Made by a program: the position numbers and the translations under genes. From Bryum argenteum (Eukaryota; Streptophyta; Bryopsida; Bryales; Bryaceae), in NCBI GenBank assembly GCA_037043015.1, contig CM073322.1, positions 33,873,364 to 33,937,363 of the forward strand: DNA of 64,000 nt. The letters are read 5' to 3'. Numbering within the stretch: position 1 is the stretch's first letter; each line of letters begins with the position of its first letter. Below are positions 1 through 11,251 of the stretch, piece after piece. The notes below the pieces were generated by a model, which was not told the origin of the DNA, did not search any database, and saw nothing but the letters and a program-made list of their open reading frames with translations.

Positions 1-662
1 TGACCCTTGTTGTCAAAAACTCTACAGAGAATGGAGTTTCTTAAAACTCCTCCAAGCTTAGGATGTATATTCCGAGAGGCTACTCTTGAGTGACTTGAGG
101 AGGCTACGCAACCCAAAAATTGGTGCGTGCAATGTTCGATGCTTGAAAGAAGAAGAAGAACAACAGACCCATATGGGTTGGCGTGAATTTAGTGCCCGTT
201 CGACCTACCTTGATGATATGCCCACATTACAAAACAACAGTGGTATAGGATTACTAACCCCTCTCAGGGTGAACATTGTATAACAAAAAACCGAGAACCA
301 ATCAACTACAACGTGGTTGTTTGGGGTATATTCTATTGTATAAAAGTAGAACGTTTGTTTCATTGGTCGTCACATTGTTTGAAACAAGTAACCAACTTGC
401 TTGAGTGCCACATTATACTTTACATTGCTTTCCATTGTTATTGCAAGTGGATAATACTGAACTCGGATATTCCTCTTGAGTAACTGCACTTTTTCTGCTG
501 TAAAGCAATTGTACGTGGTCTACTCCCGGGCAGAGAAGAATTTTACTCCTGGGCAGGGAAGAATTTTGAATTTTTGCGGATCTTCCAACCTATGGATGGT
601 GGTCACATGAAACCTACAATGAATAATAAAATATTGTTGCCTTATACTAATAAGTTGTTCTT
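1..662. other. Spacer with a SINE-like fragment
   Basis: I see no gene here. Bases about 175-290 (GGCGTGAA... to ...CTCAGGGTGAACATTGTAT) resemble part of the SINE at 60467-60776, in the same orientation: both hold a GGCGTGAA block, a CCGTTCG block and a CCCTCT-AGGGT-AACA block in the same order. The rest is unrecognised AT-rich sequence. Confidence 0.4.
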
Positions 663-840
663 TTAACCCCTAAAGTCAACTAGCCTCAAAACTACCAAAA
701 AGTCTCAGCACTACCCTTTTTCAATGCACGGTGAAAATTTTCAAACTTTGATGTATTTCTAGGTATGTAACCACAGAGTAAAGGACCTACTTTGTACTTG
801 TACACACATCTTAGAGACAAATTTTGCTCACACGCACTAA

Positions 841-1734
841 TTAACCCCTAACTTTCCTTGAAGCCCGAAATGGGTTTTTGCAATTCCGGGCAACCCAGAT
901 GAAGGGGTTAGAAGTAATATTTTTGACTAAGAATTTTATTGGGTCCTCCTTATACTGCAAAGTGTATGTGGTAAAATTTGCAAAGTCAAATTCCAATTTT
1001 TGAGTCTTCTAGGACGATCCTTGGGTTGCGAGCCGAGATGGGGTAGCTCAAAAAGTAACTTTTTTGATTTATTTTTTTTTGAAACATGATCATTACTAAA
1101 TCACTACTCAAATTTCAAAGTGACTCAAGTCAAAAAGTTTACCAATTTTACAAGGGCAGCCTCCAAAAGAATTTAAAACCAATCTTCGCAATACCCAAAA
1201 AAACTTGGGAGACAAACTTTGGATGTTATGATCTCTCAAATGGTAAACATCCAACGGTCAATTTTTTAAAGAGTAATCCGGCATATTCTTAGGTACAAGA
1301 TCTTACGGTTGGAAGTTTAAAAAAAAGAATAGAAATTGGTTTACACCCCCACGAGTGCTTAGAGGTAGAGTTTTTTTGAGTATTGCGAAGATTGGTTTTA
1401 AATTCTTTTGGAGGCTGCCCTTGTAAAATTGGTAAAATTTTTGACTTGAGTCACTTTGAAATTTGAGTAGTGATTTAGTAATGATCATGTTTCAAAAAAA
1501 AAAAATTCAAAAAAGTTACTTTTTTGAGCTGCCCCATCTCGGCTCGTAACCCAAGGATCGTCCTAGAAGACTCAAAAATTGGAATTTGACTTTGCAAATT
1601 TTACCACATACACTTTGCAGTATAAGGAGGACCCAATAAAATTCTTAGGAAAAAATATCACTTCTAACCCCTTCATCTAGGCTGCCCAAAATTGCAAAAG
1701 CCCATTTCGGGCTTCAAGGAAAGTTAGGGGTTAA
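841..1734. mobile_element. Long foldback MITE flanked by TTAA
   Basis: The element body is 845-1730 (886 bp), with TTAA at 841-844 and 1731-1734. The left arm (845 to about 1208) and right arm (about 1372 to 1730) are near-perfect inverted repeats around a loop of roughly 165 bp. The two short reading frames inside are the same sequence read from each arm and are not genes. The ends read CCCCTAACTTTCC and GGAAAGTTAGGGG. Subterminal text (GCCCGAAATGGG) recurs in the element at 61635-61894, so they belong to one family. The TTAA flank and C-rich end fit piggyBac-type MITEs; no transposase is present. Confidence 0.85.
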
Positions 1735-1824
1735 TCAGGATGTACATTCTTGCTTCCACCTTCAATTCTCGGTTTAACTTTGAACATCAATATTTTAAGA
1801 ACTGTAAGAGATTCAAAATTTACA

Positions 1825-1982
1825 TATATCACCATATTCGTTTAATTGGGAATTTCTGCAAGATTGGGACTCTCTAGAATCTACAACTCGTATGGATTTT
1901 TCCACAAAATCTATGGTAGTTATAGATTCTAGAGAGTTTCAATCTTGCAGAAATTCCCAATTAAACGAATATGGTGTTATAT
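1825..1982. repeat. Long imperfect hairpin
   Basis: Bases about 1825-1890 pair with about 1918-1982 as an inverted repeat with only a few mismatches, around a loop of about 30 nt. The arms contain GGGAATTTCTGCAAGATTG and its complement. It could be a tiny foldback MITE or, if transcribed, a small-RNA hairpin. No target or expression evidence is available from sequence. Confidence 0.75.
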
Positions 1983-2130
1983 GGAATATGTATACATATA
2001 CAAGTTAGGTAGTTAATCTTGTAGTAACGTACTAAAAAATACGTCAAAATCTGAAATTTTACACCTTGCAGTGAAAGAGGTAGTTTTGAGGGTTTTTGTA
2101 AGTCTTGAGGTCTTTTGACTTTTTGTTGAT

Positions 2131-2575
2131 CATTAGAAGATAGAGGAAATGCTTTTGGCGTAAGAACCCCAGAGTTGCTCATTAGATTAAGTTAATAAAT
2201 TACCTCCTCATTCACTCCTATATTAAAAAAAGCCTCATTTTAACGTTCTACTCTCAAAAGTGCCTTATTTTCTTCATTGAAAAGTGGAATTGTTGAATTG
2301 GTAAGGTAATTATATGAATGTTAGTGCAGGATTTGGACACTAACGTGCACATTTTTGTGTACACGAAATTTAGGTCGAATTTTTTCATTGTTTGTAGATT
2401 CAAATTTATGAAATTAAAATAGGTTTATTATTTTGCATGTGTTTGAATTTATAAGGATAGGCCAACCGAACACTCTTTACGTGCCTGAACATACAAGGAT
2501 AGGTCAATCAAACACTCTAATTATCACTCTTGCCTCAAAGTGGGTTTAAACTCCATCTTTTAAATTTACATTTTC
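2131..2575. other. Spacer without recognised content
   Basis: AT-rich sequence. A short duplicated phrase (AGGATAGGCCAACCGAACACTCT near 2455 and AGGATAGGTCAATCAAACACTCT near 2497) is the only structure I see. Confidence 0.3.
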
Positions 2576-3485
2576 TTAACCCCCAAGCGACCATGGTGTT
2601 TTGAAAGCTCTAAACCCTAAAATTGCGATTTCATACCACCTTGTTAACTTTGGAATATAGTGCAGTTCTTGTTTTTGGGTTTTCAAACATGGGATATGCT
2701 TTACCATTGCAAGCCAATTATTTGCATGCAATTATTTATTTATTTTTTCTTCTTTCAAAACCATCATCTATAGGTGAACTCAAACAACTTTGTAGTCGGA
2801 AAGTTTTTGATCCAAATGATTTTAGTATTGAATTTGCTACAATGATAAAAGTGGCAAAATGGATGATTTTGGAGGAGCTATATCTCCTTCACCATCGTTG
2901 GATTTCAACTTTGTTTGTTGGGTTAGATTCGAGTTTAAATCTATTTCTTGTGGTAGAAACCTCAAGTCCATGCAAGATTTGAGGAATACAAGACATGCAA
3001 TATTGTGTAAAACGTATGGTTTTAATCATAATTTCTTTTGTAAAATTAGGGTAGGTTTCACAATTTCTAAGGCCATTATTTGTACAAAGAAATTTTTCTC
3101 ATGGTTTACTTTGTTCAAGGAGGTTATTCAGATGAAGGTTAAAAGCTTTCTAGTTGGTGACTTTTGTATTGTAGTACATCTATGGTAGCATTTTCTCTTC
3201 AAAGTGAAAATGATTAAATTTCTTATCAGTTTTTAGTACTAATACACTATGATCGCGCAATCTATAAGGCCTCATGACTCAAAATTTGACATACATGATA
3301 TACAATATGTCTATTATAGGATCGAACGAGTAAGATTTGAATACCTCATCTTTGTTTCTATTTATGATAGTCTTTTCCAAAATGTGTGGGGGGTGACTAC
3401 CTTTGGCTTACGTATTTCACTTTCTGGAGAGGGGGACATGATGATATTTACCTTCAACATTTTGCTCATAGTTATTTCCATGTAG
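2576..3485 (+). repeat. Dispersed repeat, copy 1
   Basis: It begins with TTAA-CCCCC and about 70 bp (ACCATGGTGTTTTGAAAGCTC...) that are the inverse of the right end of the element at 11256-12181. From about 2655 onward it matches 11200-11251 and then 12186 to about 12870 (for example TTTTCAAACATGGG, CATTGCAAGCCAA, GGTAGCATTTTC). A third, inverted copy lies near 40240-40560. The ORFs in it share no coding pattern between copies and are not supported as genes. The join at about 2695-2705 (ATGCTTTACCATTG) corresponds to the insertion point of the element in the 11 kb copy. Confidence 0.65.
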
Positions 3486-5196
3486 ATAACTTGATTGAGC
3501 AAGCCCATGTAAATTTCTAAACACCCATTTAGCTTTAGAAGAAGTTTCAAATCAAATGATTTGATTAAACATACAATACATAATAGTACATGGTTTAAGG
3601 TAAAGTGAATGACAAGTAAGTACGTACCTTCATGAGTTTGGAAATTTCTAAAAAATAAAAATTAAAAAAATCCCTACATCCCAAATTAACAAATAAACAA
3701 ATTTTGAAAGAAAAATGTGTAATATTAGAAAAAACCCTGAAATCTAGCTTTTGTAATTTTTGAAGAGTGTCCTTGTAGAATTGGTGAAAGTTCAACGTGG
3801 GTCAATCACATATCTGAGTAGAAAATTAGTCAAGAAAAAGTTTCAAAAAATTGCTTACTAAACATTGGAAATAATTTATTTAGTGCTTGTCTAAGGGTTG
3901 AAATCTAAAATTTGCATTGAAAACTTAATCGATACCCAAGTTTAGTAATTGAAGCATGACGGCGAATATAGACCAAGCGAAATCAACATTTCACTTATGA
4001 ATACATGGCTTTGGAAAAGCTATATAGGGTATCTAGGAAGATCATAACGGCTTACAAACTTTCAATCAAGTCAAGGGTTTTTTAGATACACCCATTAAAC
4101 CTTAAAAGGTAGTATATTTGTGCCTTGAAACACAAAAATGGTCATATAAATTAGTGTATGTGTGTTTGAAATAAAGAGCACCTGCTTTCATCTCCATTAA
4201 TGCTTTAATGTTGCATCATGTCTTTGTTACACTAATACAGATAATTATATGTGAAAACTATTAAACACCAAATTCAAATTTTAGTGTTAACTAGTCCTTC
4301 AAAACGGCATGCCGACCTTTGCTAACTCATCAACTTTGAGCTCTCACTTCTCAAGCTCTAATAAGATCATTAAAGTGCTCAAAGCAGCATTCACCAGGTT
4401 CTGAGATCCCATAGAATAGTTTTGTGTTCAAGCTCCATACAATTTGCAAAAAACGGATTCACTCATTCGTAAAGTTCTTGTCAAACTAAGGTAAATGCAA
4501 CTAGTTGACTAGGATATTAGTTGTAGGAAGTGGAGTTTGACCTTGTAATTACCACATACACCTTGGTGTATGTGGAAATAACATAAAGCCTAATCAATAG
4601 CCGTGGTTGTATAGGGGTTAAATTTGTTTTTGTCGAAATTGACTTACTACCAATAAATTATCTCAATTATGCAATTGTGCACTTGTATGTATAAAAGTGC
4701 ACTTATGTAAGTAATCTTCAATATGCACTTCAAAACCCAAATATATGGCTTGGAGAATGGGTTCTTTGGTAAAAAGTTCCACCAATTGAAAACCATATAG
4801 TTTTTGTACAATGATACATGTTACAGAATAGATTTTACCCAATGTCCTCAAGAATCATTTGTAATATTTGTCACTTACTATGGTGAAGTCCTACTTGCAA
4901 CAGGAGACACAGTACACGGAAAATAATAAACATGGTACATTTGTAAGCATACTTAGTACCCCGAAAATAATAAACATGATACATTTGTAAGCATACATAG
5001 TACCCGGAAAATAATAAACATGATACATTTGTAAGAATACTTGTAAATACAAATATTGGTATTACCCCAATCCTTGTAATCATTTCTGACTCTACGTCTA
5101 CCACTATACCTTCACCGGATACATTTAACTTGTTTATACATGAACACTTCATATCAATTACCATACAACCCACAGTAAATGTACTATGATCATAAC
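3486..5196. other. Repeat-rich spacer
   Basis: About 3585-3800 is an inverted, diverged copy of 11565-11760, the interior of the TTAA element (shared phrases CTTCATGAGTTTG and TTTTGTAATTTTTGAAGAGTG). Nothing gene-like is seen in the remaining sequence. Confidence 0.45.
4911..5040. repeat. Tandem repeat, about 44-bp unit, three copies
   Basis: The phrase GAAAATAATAAACATG with the following TACATTTGTAAG starts near 4919, 4963 and 5007, giving three slightly diverged copies. It reads through a short minus-strand ORF that merely reflects the repeat. Confidence 0.8.
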
Positions 5197-6279
5197 CTAC
5201 TCCTTGGTATTTAAGGCTGCCTGTAAGCGTTCGTTGTCAATAGCTTCCGTTTGCATGGCTATATATTCCAGAATGTGTGCCTTTGTGGATTGAGGAATAC
5301 AAACTCTCTTCTCTACTTGCACTCCGTGTACTATGCGCTTCTCTGACGTTTGATTGACATTCTCCGATACCGGTTGTTCGTCAAACCGTGAAAAGATACA
5401 CGCCTCCTTCGGTACCCAACTGTGCCTCTCACCAGATGACTCCCACAAGGACTCCATGCAATTCGCATAGCGTTGTCTGGTAAACCCCAGTTCTTCAACA
5501 ACCCCTTCTCTTATAATTGGGCAATACCAACATACTTTTATTTTTAACCTCCATGAGTTTTTTCCCTCTTCAATCACCTTTCCTAGGTAAAAGGGTATGT
5601 CTGCTTCTACCTCCTCTCGAACAACACTCAGTGCAACAAATTGACCAGTATTAATGTCCGTCTCGGGATTAAATGATGGAAACGGATCGCTACTACCTCC
5701 TTCTTAATCTCGTCCTGAGATTTCTTCGTAGACGCAATGTCGACTAGTTCGTCGTGCAGTATGCAATGCTTGATTTGATGGTCTCTCCCTTCGTGGTCCA
5801 AAGTATCTACGAGCCTCTGCACTCGGGAGCATGCCCACAATCAAATCAACAACGGTTATCTCGCGAGTTTCAGCAATAGTATTCTCCCTCGGTATCAAAG
5901 AGGAGCATCCTGAAGGTTGGGCGTTGGACTCATAGGATGGCCAAAACGATGATGACTCGTGATCAGCGTTGCGGTCCTTTTTTGGAAACTCTGCTAAATA
6001 TTGTTTCAACCTTTGTGCCTCATGTTTTGCATCACGGTTGACTTCCACGTATTGCAATCTTTGAATACACCTATCCTTGTACGCAATAAAATCGTCTAAC
6101 GCCTTGAGCTCCCGCTCATCTGCTGCAAATACAATCGCAAAATCGGGTCGTTCAACCCTATTCGGAATGGATCTCAAAGTTTGATCCCCTCTCTCCGGTC
6201 TCCAAGCATCCTTGCAATAGTGCTTATGTTGGACCTTGACCTTACAAGCACCCTCGCGATTGCTAGAATAGAATTTCAT
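5197..6279 (-). pseudogene. TE-like protein frame broken by one stop
   Basis: On the minus strand one frame runs from ATG at 6279 to a stop at 5197, about 361 codons, interrupted only by TAA at 5704-5706. Both sides are in the same frame and look like real protein. The N-terminal part is charged (RCIQRLQYVEVNRDAKHEAQ); the C-terminal part contains GQFVAL, PFYLGKVIEEG and VCWYCPI. That C-terminal pattern reminds me of modules found in transposon-encoded plant proteins, but I cannot name the family. GC content is higher than in the flanks. A TAG lies in frame just before the ATG region, so the 5' part is missing or in another exon. It is probably a decayed element gene; an intron spanning the stop is possible. 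Confidence 0.5.
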
Positions 6280-6899
6280 GTGGTGTGGAAATGTAATGCC
6301 AACCTATGTTCCTCGAGAATTTTATTGTACATCAAGAGGTTGTACACTTTGAATATGGTTGACGTATAGTAGACGAATCATGTTGTCACTTTATACCGAG
6401 ATAATTTATGGTTCAATAAAAGTCCAAAATAAACATTGTATGTACATTGAATGCAAATACGGACAAACAATACGTGAATATTATTGTAGTTATGTAGACC
6501 AATAGATACTGGAATTAAAGTGATGATGTATGTTCATTGGATATATTATAACCACATAGTTTTCCAATAGCCGTGAAAGTTCAAAGATGTCAGTTTTCTA
6601 TGTTACAGGTCTTACAGTATAACCAAAATATAGAGTCCATTGCAAATTCCAATCTAGAAGATTCAAAAAATAAATTGGATGGATAAGTTTTTTTTTAATT
6701 GCATGCCAAAAAGTGCACTTGCCCAAGTGCGTAATTGCTTAATTGCGTGTTTAATGGCATTGGACTTAGACCTTTTAATTTAGAGGTACATAATAGCTTC
6801 AATGTAGGTTTCTTTTTGTACAAATAGTAAAGATTTAGGGTGTCATTCATGGCAACATTTGTAAATTTATAAATTTTAAATAATTAAAAATTTACCTCT
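6280..6899. other. Spacer without recognised content
   Basis: AT-rich sequence upstream of the broken minus-strand frame. No promoter element, repeat or gene is supported. Confidence 0.3.
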
Positions 6900-7333
6900 C
6901 TTGTGATTGGTCCAATTCTTGAAGTTGGCCTCGAGAGCTTTATGTGGAGAGTCAAGTGAAATTATATTATAATAAGTGGAAGACAAGATATGACAAGACC
7001 CCACACTAAAAGTTGGGAGATACAAAATGGAAGGCCAATTCATGACCTAGAGGCCGTTGCTTGATTTCATTACAATATTATTATTTCACTAAGATATTCT
7101 ATTGTGAACAGATCAAGAGCATGGAATGTAGCTAATAGTACGAATTAGCCCCATGGCCTTGCTTTTCCTTTTACAAATTGGACCCAAGGACTTTACACAT
7201 CGGGGAATTGGCACTTACCTTAATATTTGTTTAATGTGTTCTCCACGCCGTCCATTGAGCCGAGTGGGTTCAGAATGTGAGTGAACTGGCTTGAAGACTT
7301 GTTGGCCTTGACTCCTCATGCAAAACATCCTTA
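6900..7333. mobile_element. Harbinger-related MITE, copy A
   Basis: It is about 430 bp and matches 10570-11026 along most of its length (for example TTAATGTGTTCT and TTGTTGGCCTTGACTCC). Its right end, ...CATGCAAAACATCC then TTA at 7331-7333, corresponds to the inverted start of the transposase-bearing element at 62230. TTA/TAA next to a GGG-type terminus is typical of PIF/Harbinger. The left boundary is not resolved. Confidence 0.6.
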
Positions 7334-8421
7334 GGAGAGTCCAAGATTGATTTAGTCTCCCACTTACTTTTTAAATGCACAAAAAATATGCTCACTCAGT
7401 TAACTCCATTACTAGTTTCCTGAGTTAAATATTTGTGGCATTATCAAGCAGACACCTTACAGTAGACATGCAATCATACAAACTGCAAATTTTGGCATGA
7501 ACGGGCTTTTCACCTTCTGAGAGCTGTGAACTTCTGATAAGAGGACAAATAGCCCAAAACAAAGCCTCGCCGGTCCGCCCAATTTTCGCTCTTGTACGAT
7601 ATCATTCAATGATCTAACGGCAAAGAAGTAGGAACACCCGAACACCACCGTCGCGCGCTCCTGTAGCTCCGCCATATAAGCTACATCGGCGGGCTGCAGT
7701 TCAGGTCGTTGACTCTCCGGCGGGAGCACGAGCTTCCCGCATCCTCTCCGCCTGTTCCAATTCTTACCGCTTTTGGCTCCAGCCTACCTTCCGCCAAGCC
7801 CCGCCGATTTTCCTTCTTCTCCTTTGCCAGTTGACTACTTCTCGCGGGCCTCATCAAACTTTTCTGTTGCTGCCACTGCTTCCTTCGCTCACACCTGTGC
7901 AAGTCGCTTGCCACTTCTGCACTCATCGATGTAAGTCACCCGGCCTTCTCCTGCAGTACATTTTTGCTTGGTGTCCACTTTGCTGGGAGTACACTGCATC
8001 ACAACTGAAGGCTCTCACTCTGGAGCTAGGATGTGTAGTGATGTACGACTTCTCCTCCTATGTGAGATTCTATCTTACATTCCAAACCGAGTGAGGCATG
8101 TTACGTATTGGTTAGCCTGATCCTGGCCTAGCATTATGTAAATGTGAGCGACGTTTCTCGTTCACGCATGGTGCAGTCAAGTTCATCGATAGGGTTATTA
8201 CAGTTGGATCGTCGTAGAATATTTTCCGAAGTTAGGATGCGGAGAGATGAGCGATAATATGATGCACGTTTCTTGAACTGCGTTATGTTTTCGACGTTCT
8301 GTTGTTCAGGGAGCACGTGTTTTGCGTACGTATTCGATTTTACTGCTAGTCGAGATTTAGGGCTTGAAATATCGTTTCTAAGATTGCAGTAACGAACCGT
8401 GTATGCAGGGTTTCGACGAGG
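7334..8421 (+). promoter_or_regulatory. Upstream region and probable 5' leader of the repeat-protein gene
   Basis: From about 7560 the DNA becomes GC-richer and pyrimidine-rich, as in plant leaders. A consensus donor (GAT|GTAAGT, intron from 7931) and an acceptor (TATGCAG|GG, exon from 8409) would form a 5' UTR intron ending 13 bases before the ATG at 8422. Minus-strand frames here (an ATG at 7675 giving 72 codons, and an ATG at 7926 giving 81) have no recognisable motif. I treat them as unsupported, but a small divergent gene cannot be excluded. Confidence 0.35.
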
Positions 8422-9741
8422 ATGGCCGCAGTGCTCGCAGTGGCGGTACTACTGCTCTGCAGCAGTGTCCAGTCGGAGGAAGTGCTAGGGAGTGTAACCC
8501 AAGTGAAGGTATCAGATCTTCCAACTCCACCGAATGACACGGCGCCGGTCATAACCAACCCAACGGAAGGTTCCAGTGACACCCATAGCGATGTGCTCGC
8601 GGACCAGGTATTGGAGTCAGAAGATCATGGCCCTCTTGTGTTGGTCGATCTTGCACGAGCTGATAACCAGGAAATGTCCAACATGACCACCGCATTACCT
8701 CCACCAGCCCCAACGATAGCTGAAATTCGGTATGAATCAGACACCGTGTTGGCAGCAGATACCACCACCATCCCCGAAGGATTTGACATGAACGAATTTG
8801 ACGAATGATCAAACACCACCGACGGCACCACAACGGCGACCCTGATTCCAGACGGAGAAGACACCGTGTTGGCAGCAAATACTAGTACTGTTCCCGACGG
8901 ATTTGACATGAACGAAGTTGATGAGGGATCAAACACCACCGGCAGCACCACAACGGCGACCCTGATTCCAGACGGATAAGATACCGTGTGGGCAGCAAAT
9001 ACCAGTACTGTTCCCCAGGGATTTGACATGAACGAATTCGACGAAGGATCAAACACCACTGTCGCCACCGTACAGGAGGATGGATCCACCATGTTGGCAG
9101 CAGATACCACTCCCGCTCCCGAAAGATTTGACATGAACAAATTTGACGAAGGATCAGACAGCATGGCAGGAACGAACCAGGACGATGGACCTCCCGTGTT
9201 GGCAGACTACACACCCGTTCCGAAGGGATTCGACATGAACGAATTCGGCGAAGGATCTGTCAGCTCATTCTACGATGAGCCAGAGTCATTGGCAGCAACT
9301 CAGGATAACGGAGGAACCTTGGTTCCGGGTTTCCAAATGATTGGCGGCTCACAGGATACCATTCACGGACCAGGTAATGGCGTCCAGACGTACGACGCCG
9401 GTTCCGGAGGAGGTGATTCTTTCACCGCTTACGAAGACGACTCTTCGTTTGCTGACCAAGGAACTTTGGATGAAGACTACCCAGTTGTGCAGGACGACTC
9501 TCAGAGACAATGCTATGGCGCTCAGACATACGATGGGGAAGATTCATTTTCCACCGCGTATAACTACAACGACGATGCGTCGTTCGCTGACGAATGAACA
9601 TTGGTTCACGGCTTCCCAGAGATTGGGAGCGATCAGGACAACAGTCAAGGGGCAGGCTATGGCATACAGACTTACGACGCATGTTCTGCAAGCGGTGTTG
9701 GCGTGGTGCGCCCGTATGGACCCTTTTACAAGCGACCTTAG
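8422..9741 (+). pseudogene. Secreted acidic tandem-repeat protein, broken by in-frame stops
   Basis: The frame opens with a clear signal peptide (MAAVLAVAVLLLCSSVQS). It then carries a series of units built on GFDMNEFDEGSNTT with intervening acidic, Thr-rich text, followed by a Tyr/Asp/Gly-rich region (GVQTYDAGSGGG, ADQGTLDEDY). The same frame continues to 9741 but holds stops at 8806-8808 (TGA), 8980-8982 (TAA) and 9595-9597 (TGA). Sister repeats have GGA, GAA and GGA at the matching positions, so each stop looks like a simple substitution. The composition suggests an extracellular or wall protein. I do not recognise a family. It is most likely a recent pseudogene; introns that remove the stops are less likely because coding similarity runs straight across them. 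Confidence 0.65.
8740..9099 (+). repeat. 120-bp coding tandem repeat, three units
   Basis: The phrase ACCGTGTTGGCAGCA recurs at exactly 120-bp intervals, ending at 8757, 8877 and (as GTGTGGGCAGCA) 8997. Each unit encodes 40 residues containing PxGFDMNE. Diverged units follow at about 9090-9280. The exact spacing and high identity imply recent duplication by unequal exchange or slippage. Confidence 0.9.
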
Positions 9742-10569
9742 AAACTACACTGCATACATGGTATGGCTCCTGCACATCAGGGTGGCAAGCAACCGTATCA
9801 ATCCACACGGGAGACTACAACTGTGTACGTAAGGGCCGACGGTCTTGCATTTCTTGTTGTAATTTGAACTCTCTAATCACAGATGTTGAACATACAGCAC
9901 ATGTTGTGTTTGTCCATCGGTAGAGCTTGGAAACAGAGGCGTTCCTTTTAGCGTTTAGTGTTTCTGGTCGCGGATTGAGCACCTTCACAGAGTCTTTCGA
10001 TCTAGTGACTTACATATTCCTGCTATTCGTGCACGCCCTCATAAATGTAGGTTGATTTTTAGCACTGAGATTCCTGTGCAAGAGCACCCTTGTGCTCGGT
10101 GTAGTATAGCATGTTGCTTTGGTGGGAATTAAAGCCAGCGATGCATACAATTATCTGCAGAGGTGACTTGATCTTGTTTCATTTTTGTAATTCCGCGCCA
10201 CATTGCTTGACATAACGTATCCTTGCCCACATTGTACAAGTTCACGGCAAGACTGGGACGTTCGAGATTGTGCAAGCTGAGATCTTGAAATGTCCAGTAA
10301 GACTGTAACAATGTTCATTTGATCAGAACAAGAACTTCATTGTCCGTCAAAGTCTGTTGTAGTAGTGCCGCAGACTTAAATTTGTTGATTGCTTTGTACG
10401 TTAGTGGATTGTATCTCAAGTCATGGGGTTGGGGATGAGAAAGTTGCACAGCTACGAACTCACTTTTTGCTAGCAACATGAACTGAGAAGACCTCGATTG
10501 CAATCTTAAGGCCTCTTTGCACGAGTGGCCAACCCATTGATGAGGCCAATTCATGGCCAAATCCTCGAT
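9742..10569. other. Downstream region without recognised gene
   Basis: The first 100 bases are GC-rich and may be the 3' end of the repeat-protein transcript. After that I see only AT-rich spacer with no supported feature. Confidence 0.3.
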
Positions 10570-11026
10570 GTGGTTGGTTCAATTCTTGAAATTGGCGTGA
10601 AGGGCTTTACATGTGGAGTCAAGGCCAATTTCTGAAATTGATAATAATGGGTGAGGGACATGAATGACGATAATGTCATGACACAACCCCTGCTCCAAAA
10701 GTTGGGAGATACAAGAATGGAAAGCCAATCATGGCCTAAAAGATTGTTTCTTGATTTCAATATAAAATCATTATTTCATTAAAATATTTCAGTGCGAACA
10801 AATTGAAAGCATTGAATATAGCTAATAATATGAATTGGCCCTATGGCCTTGTTTTTCCTTCTAGGAATTGGTTCTAAGGGCTTTACGCATGGGGGAATTG
10901 GCCTCCACTTTAATAATTGATTAATGTGTTCTTCAAGAGGCCCATGGAACCAATTGGGCTCAAGATATGTGAGTGAATTGGCTCGGAGATTTGTTGGCCT
11001 TGACTCCCCATGTAAAGCGTCCCTTA
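10570..11026. mobile_element. Harbinger-related MITE, copy B
   Basis: It is homologous to 6900-7333. Its right end reads TTGACTCCCCATGTAAAGCG then TCCC and TTA at 11024-11026. This is the reverse complement of the first bases of the transposase element at 62230 (GGGACGCTTTACATGGGGAG), and the match extends about 150 bp inward. A related inverted phrase, GGGCTTTACATGTGGAGTC, sits at 10602. The left boundary is uncertain. No coding capacity is present, so it is a non-autonomous derivative. Confidence 0.7.
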
Positions 11027-11251
11027 TATGGGCCGAAACTTGGACATCGACATTTTAGATTTGAAGCAGCAGGTTTGAAGAGCTATGATTTTTTAGATTG
11101 GAGTCAGTTTTGGATGAAATCTGAACTTTGGTCTCAAATTGAGTCCAGTTTAAGTGATAAAAATTGCAAACGCATAGAAAAACGTATGAATTCATGACAT
11201 ACATTTTAGTGCATGTAGTTTTTGTCTTTGGTTTTCAAACATGGGGCATGT

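Larger units (their letters stand above)
663..2130. mobile_element. Degraded outer TTAA-type element
   Basis: TTAA at 663-666 is followed by CCCCTAAAGTC and a subterminal stretch that includes CCTCAAAACTACC. A diverged inverted match lies at about 2030-2125 (GGTAGTTTTGAGG, then CTTTTGACTTT). The pair looks like the two arms of an old inverted-repeat element, and it encloses the younger foldback element at 845-1730 and the hairpin at 1825-1982. The right-hand end has lost a clear GGGG-TTAA terminus, so the right boundary is approximate. No transposase is visible inside. Confidence 0.45.

Noticed and set aside
1086..1488. Two short ORFs sharing MIITKSLLKFQSDSSQK
   Set aside because: They are the same non-coding sequence in the two arms of the foldback element.
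2623..3188. ORFs of 119 and 109 codons
   Set aside because: They lie in a dispersed repeat whose other copies do not keep the frames.
4911..5040. Possible CRISPR-like array
   Set aside because: Plant nuclear DNA, three diverged head-to-tail units without unique spacers; an ordinary tandem repeat.
8806..9597. Stop-codon reassignment or programmed readthrough in the repeat protein
   Set aside because: All other genes here use standard TGA and TAA stops; substitution relative to sister repeats is simpler.
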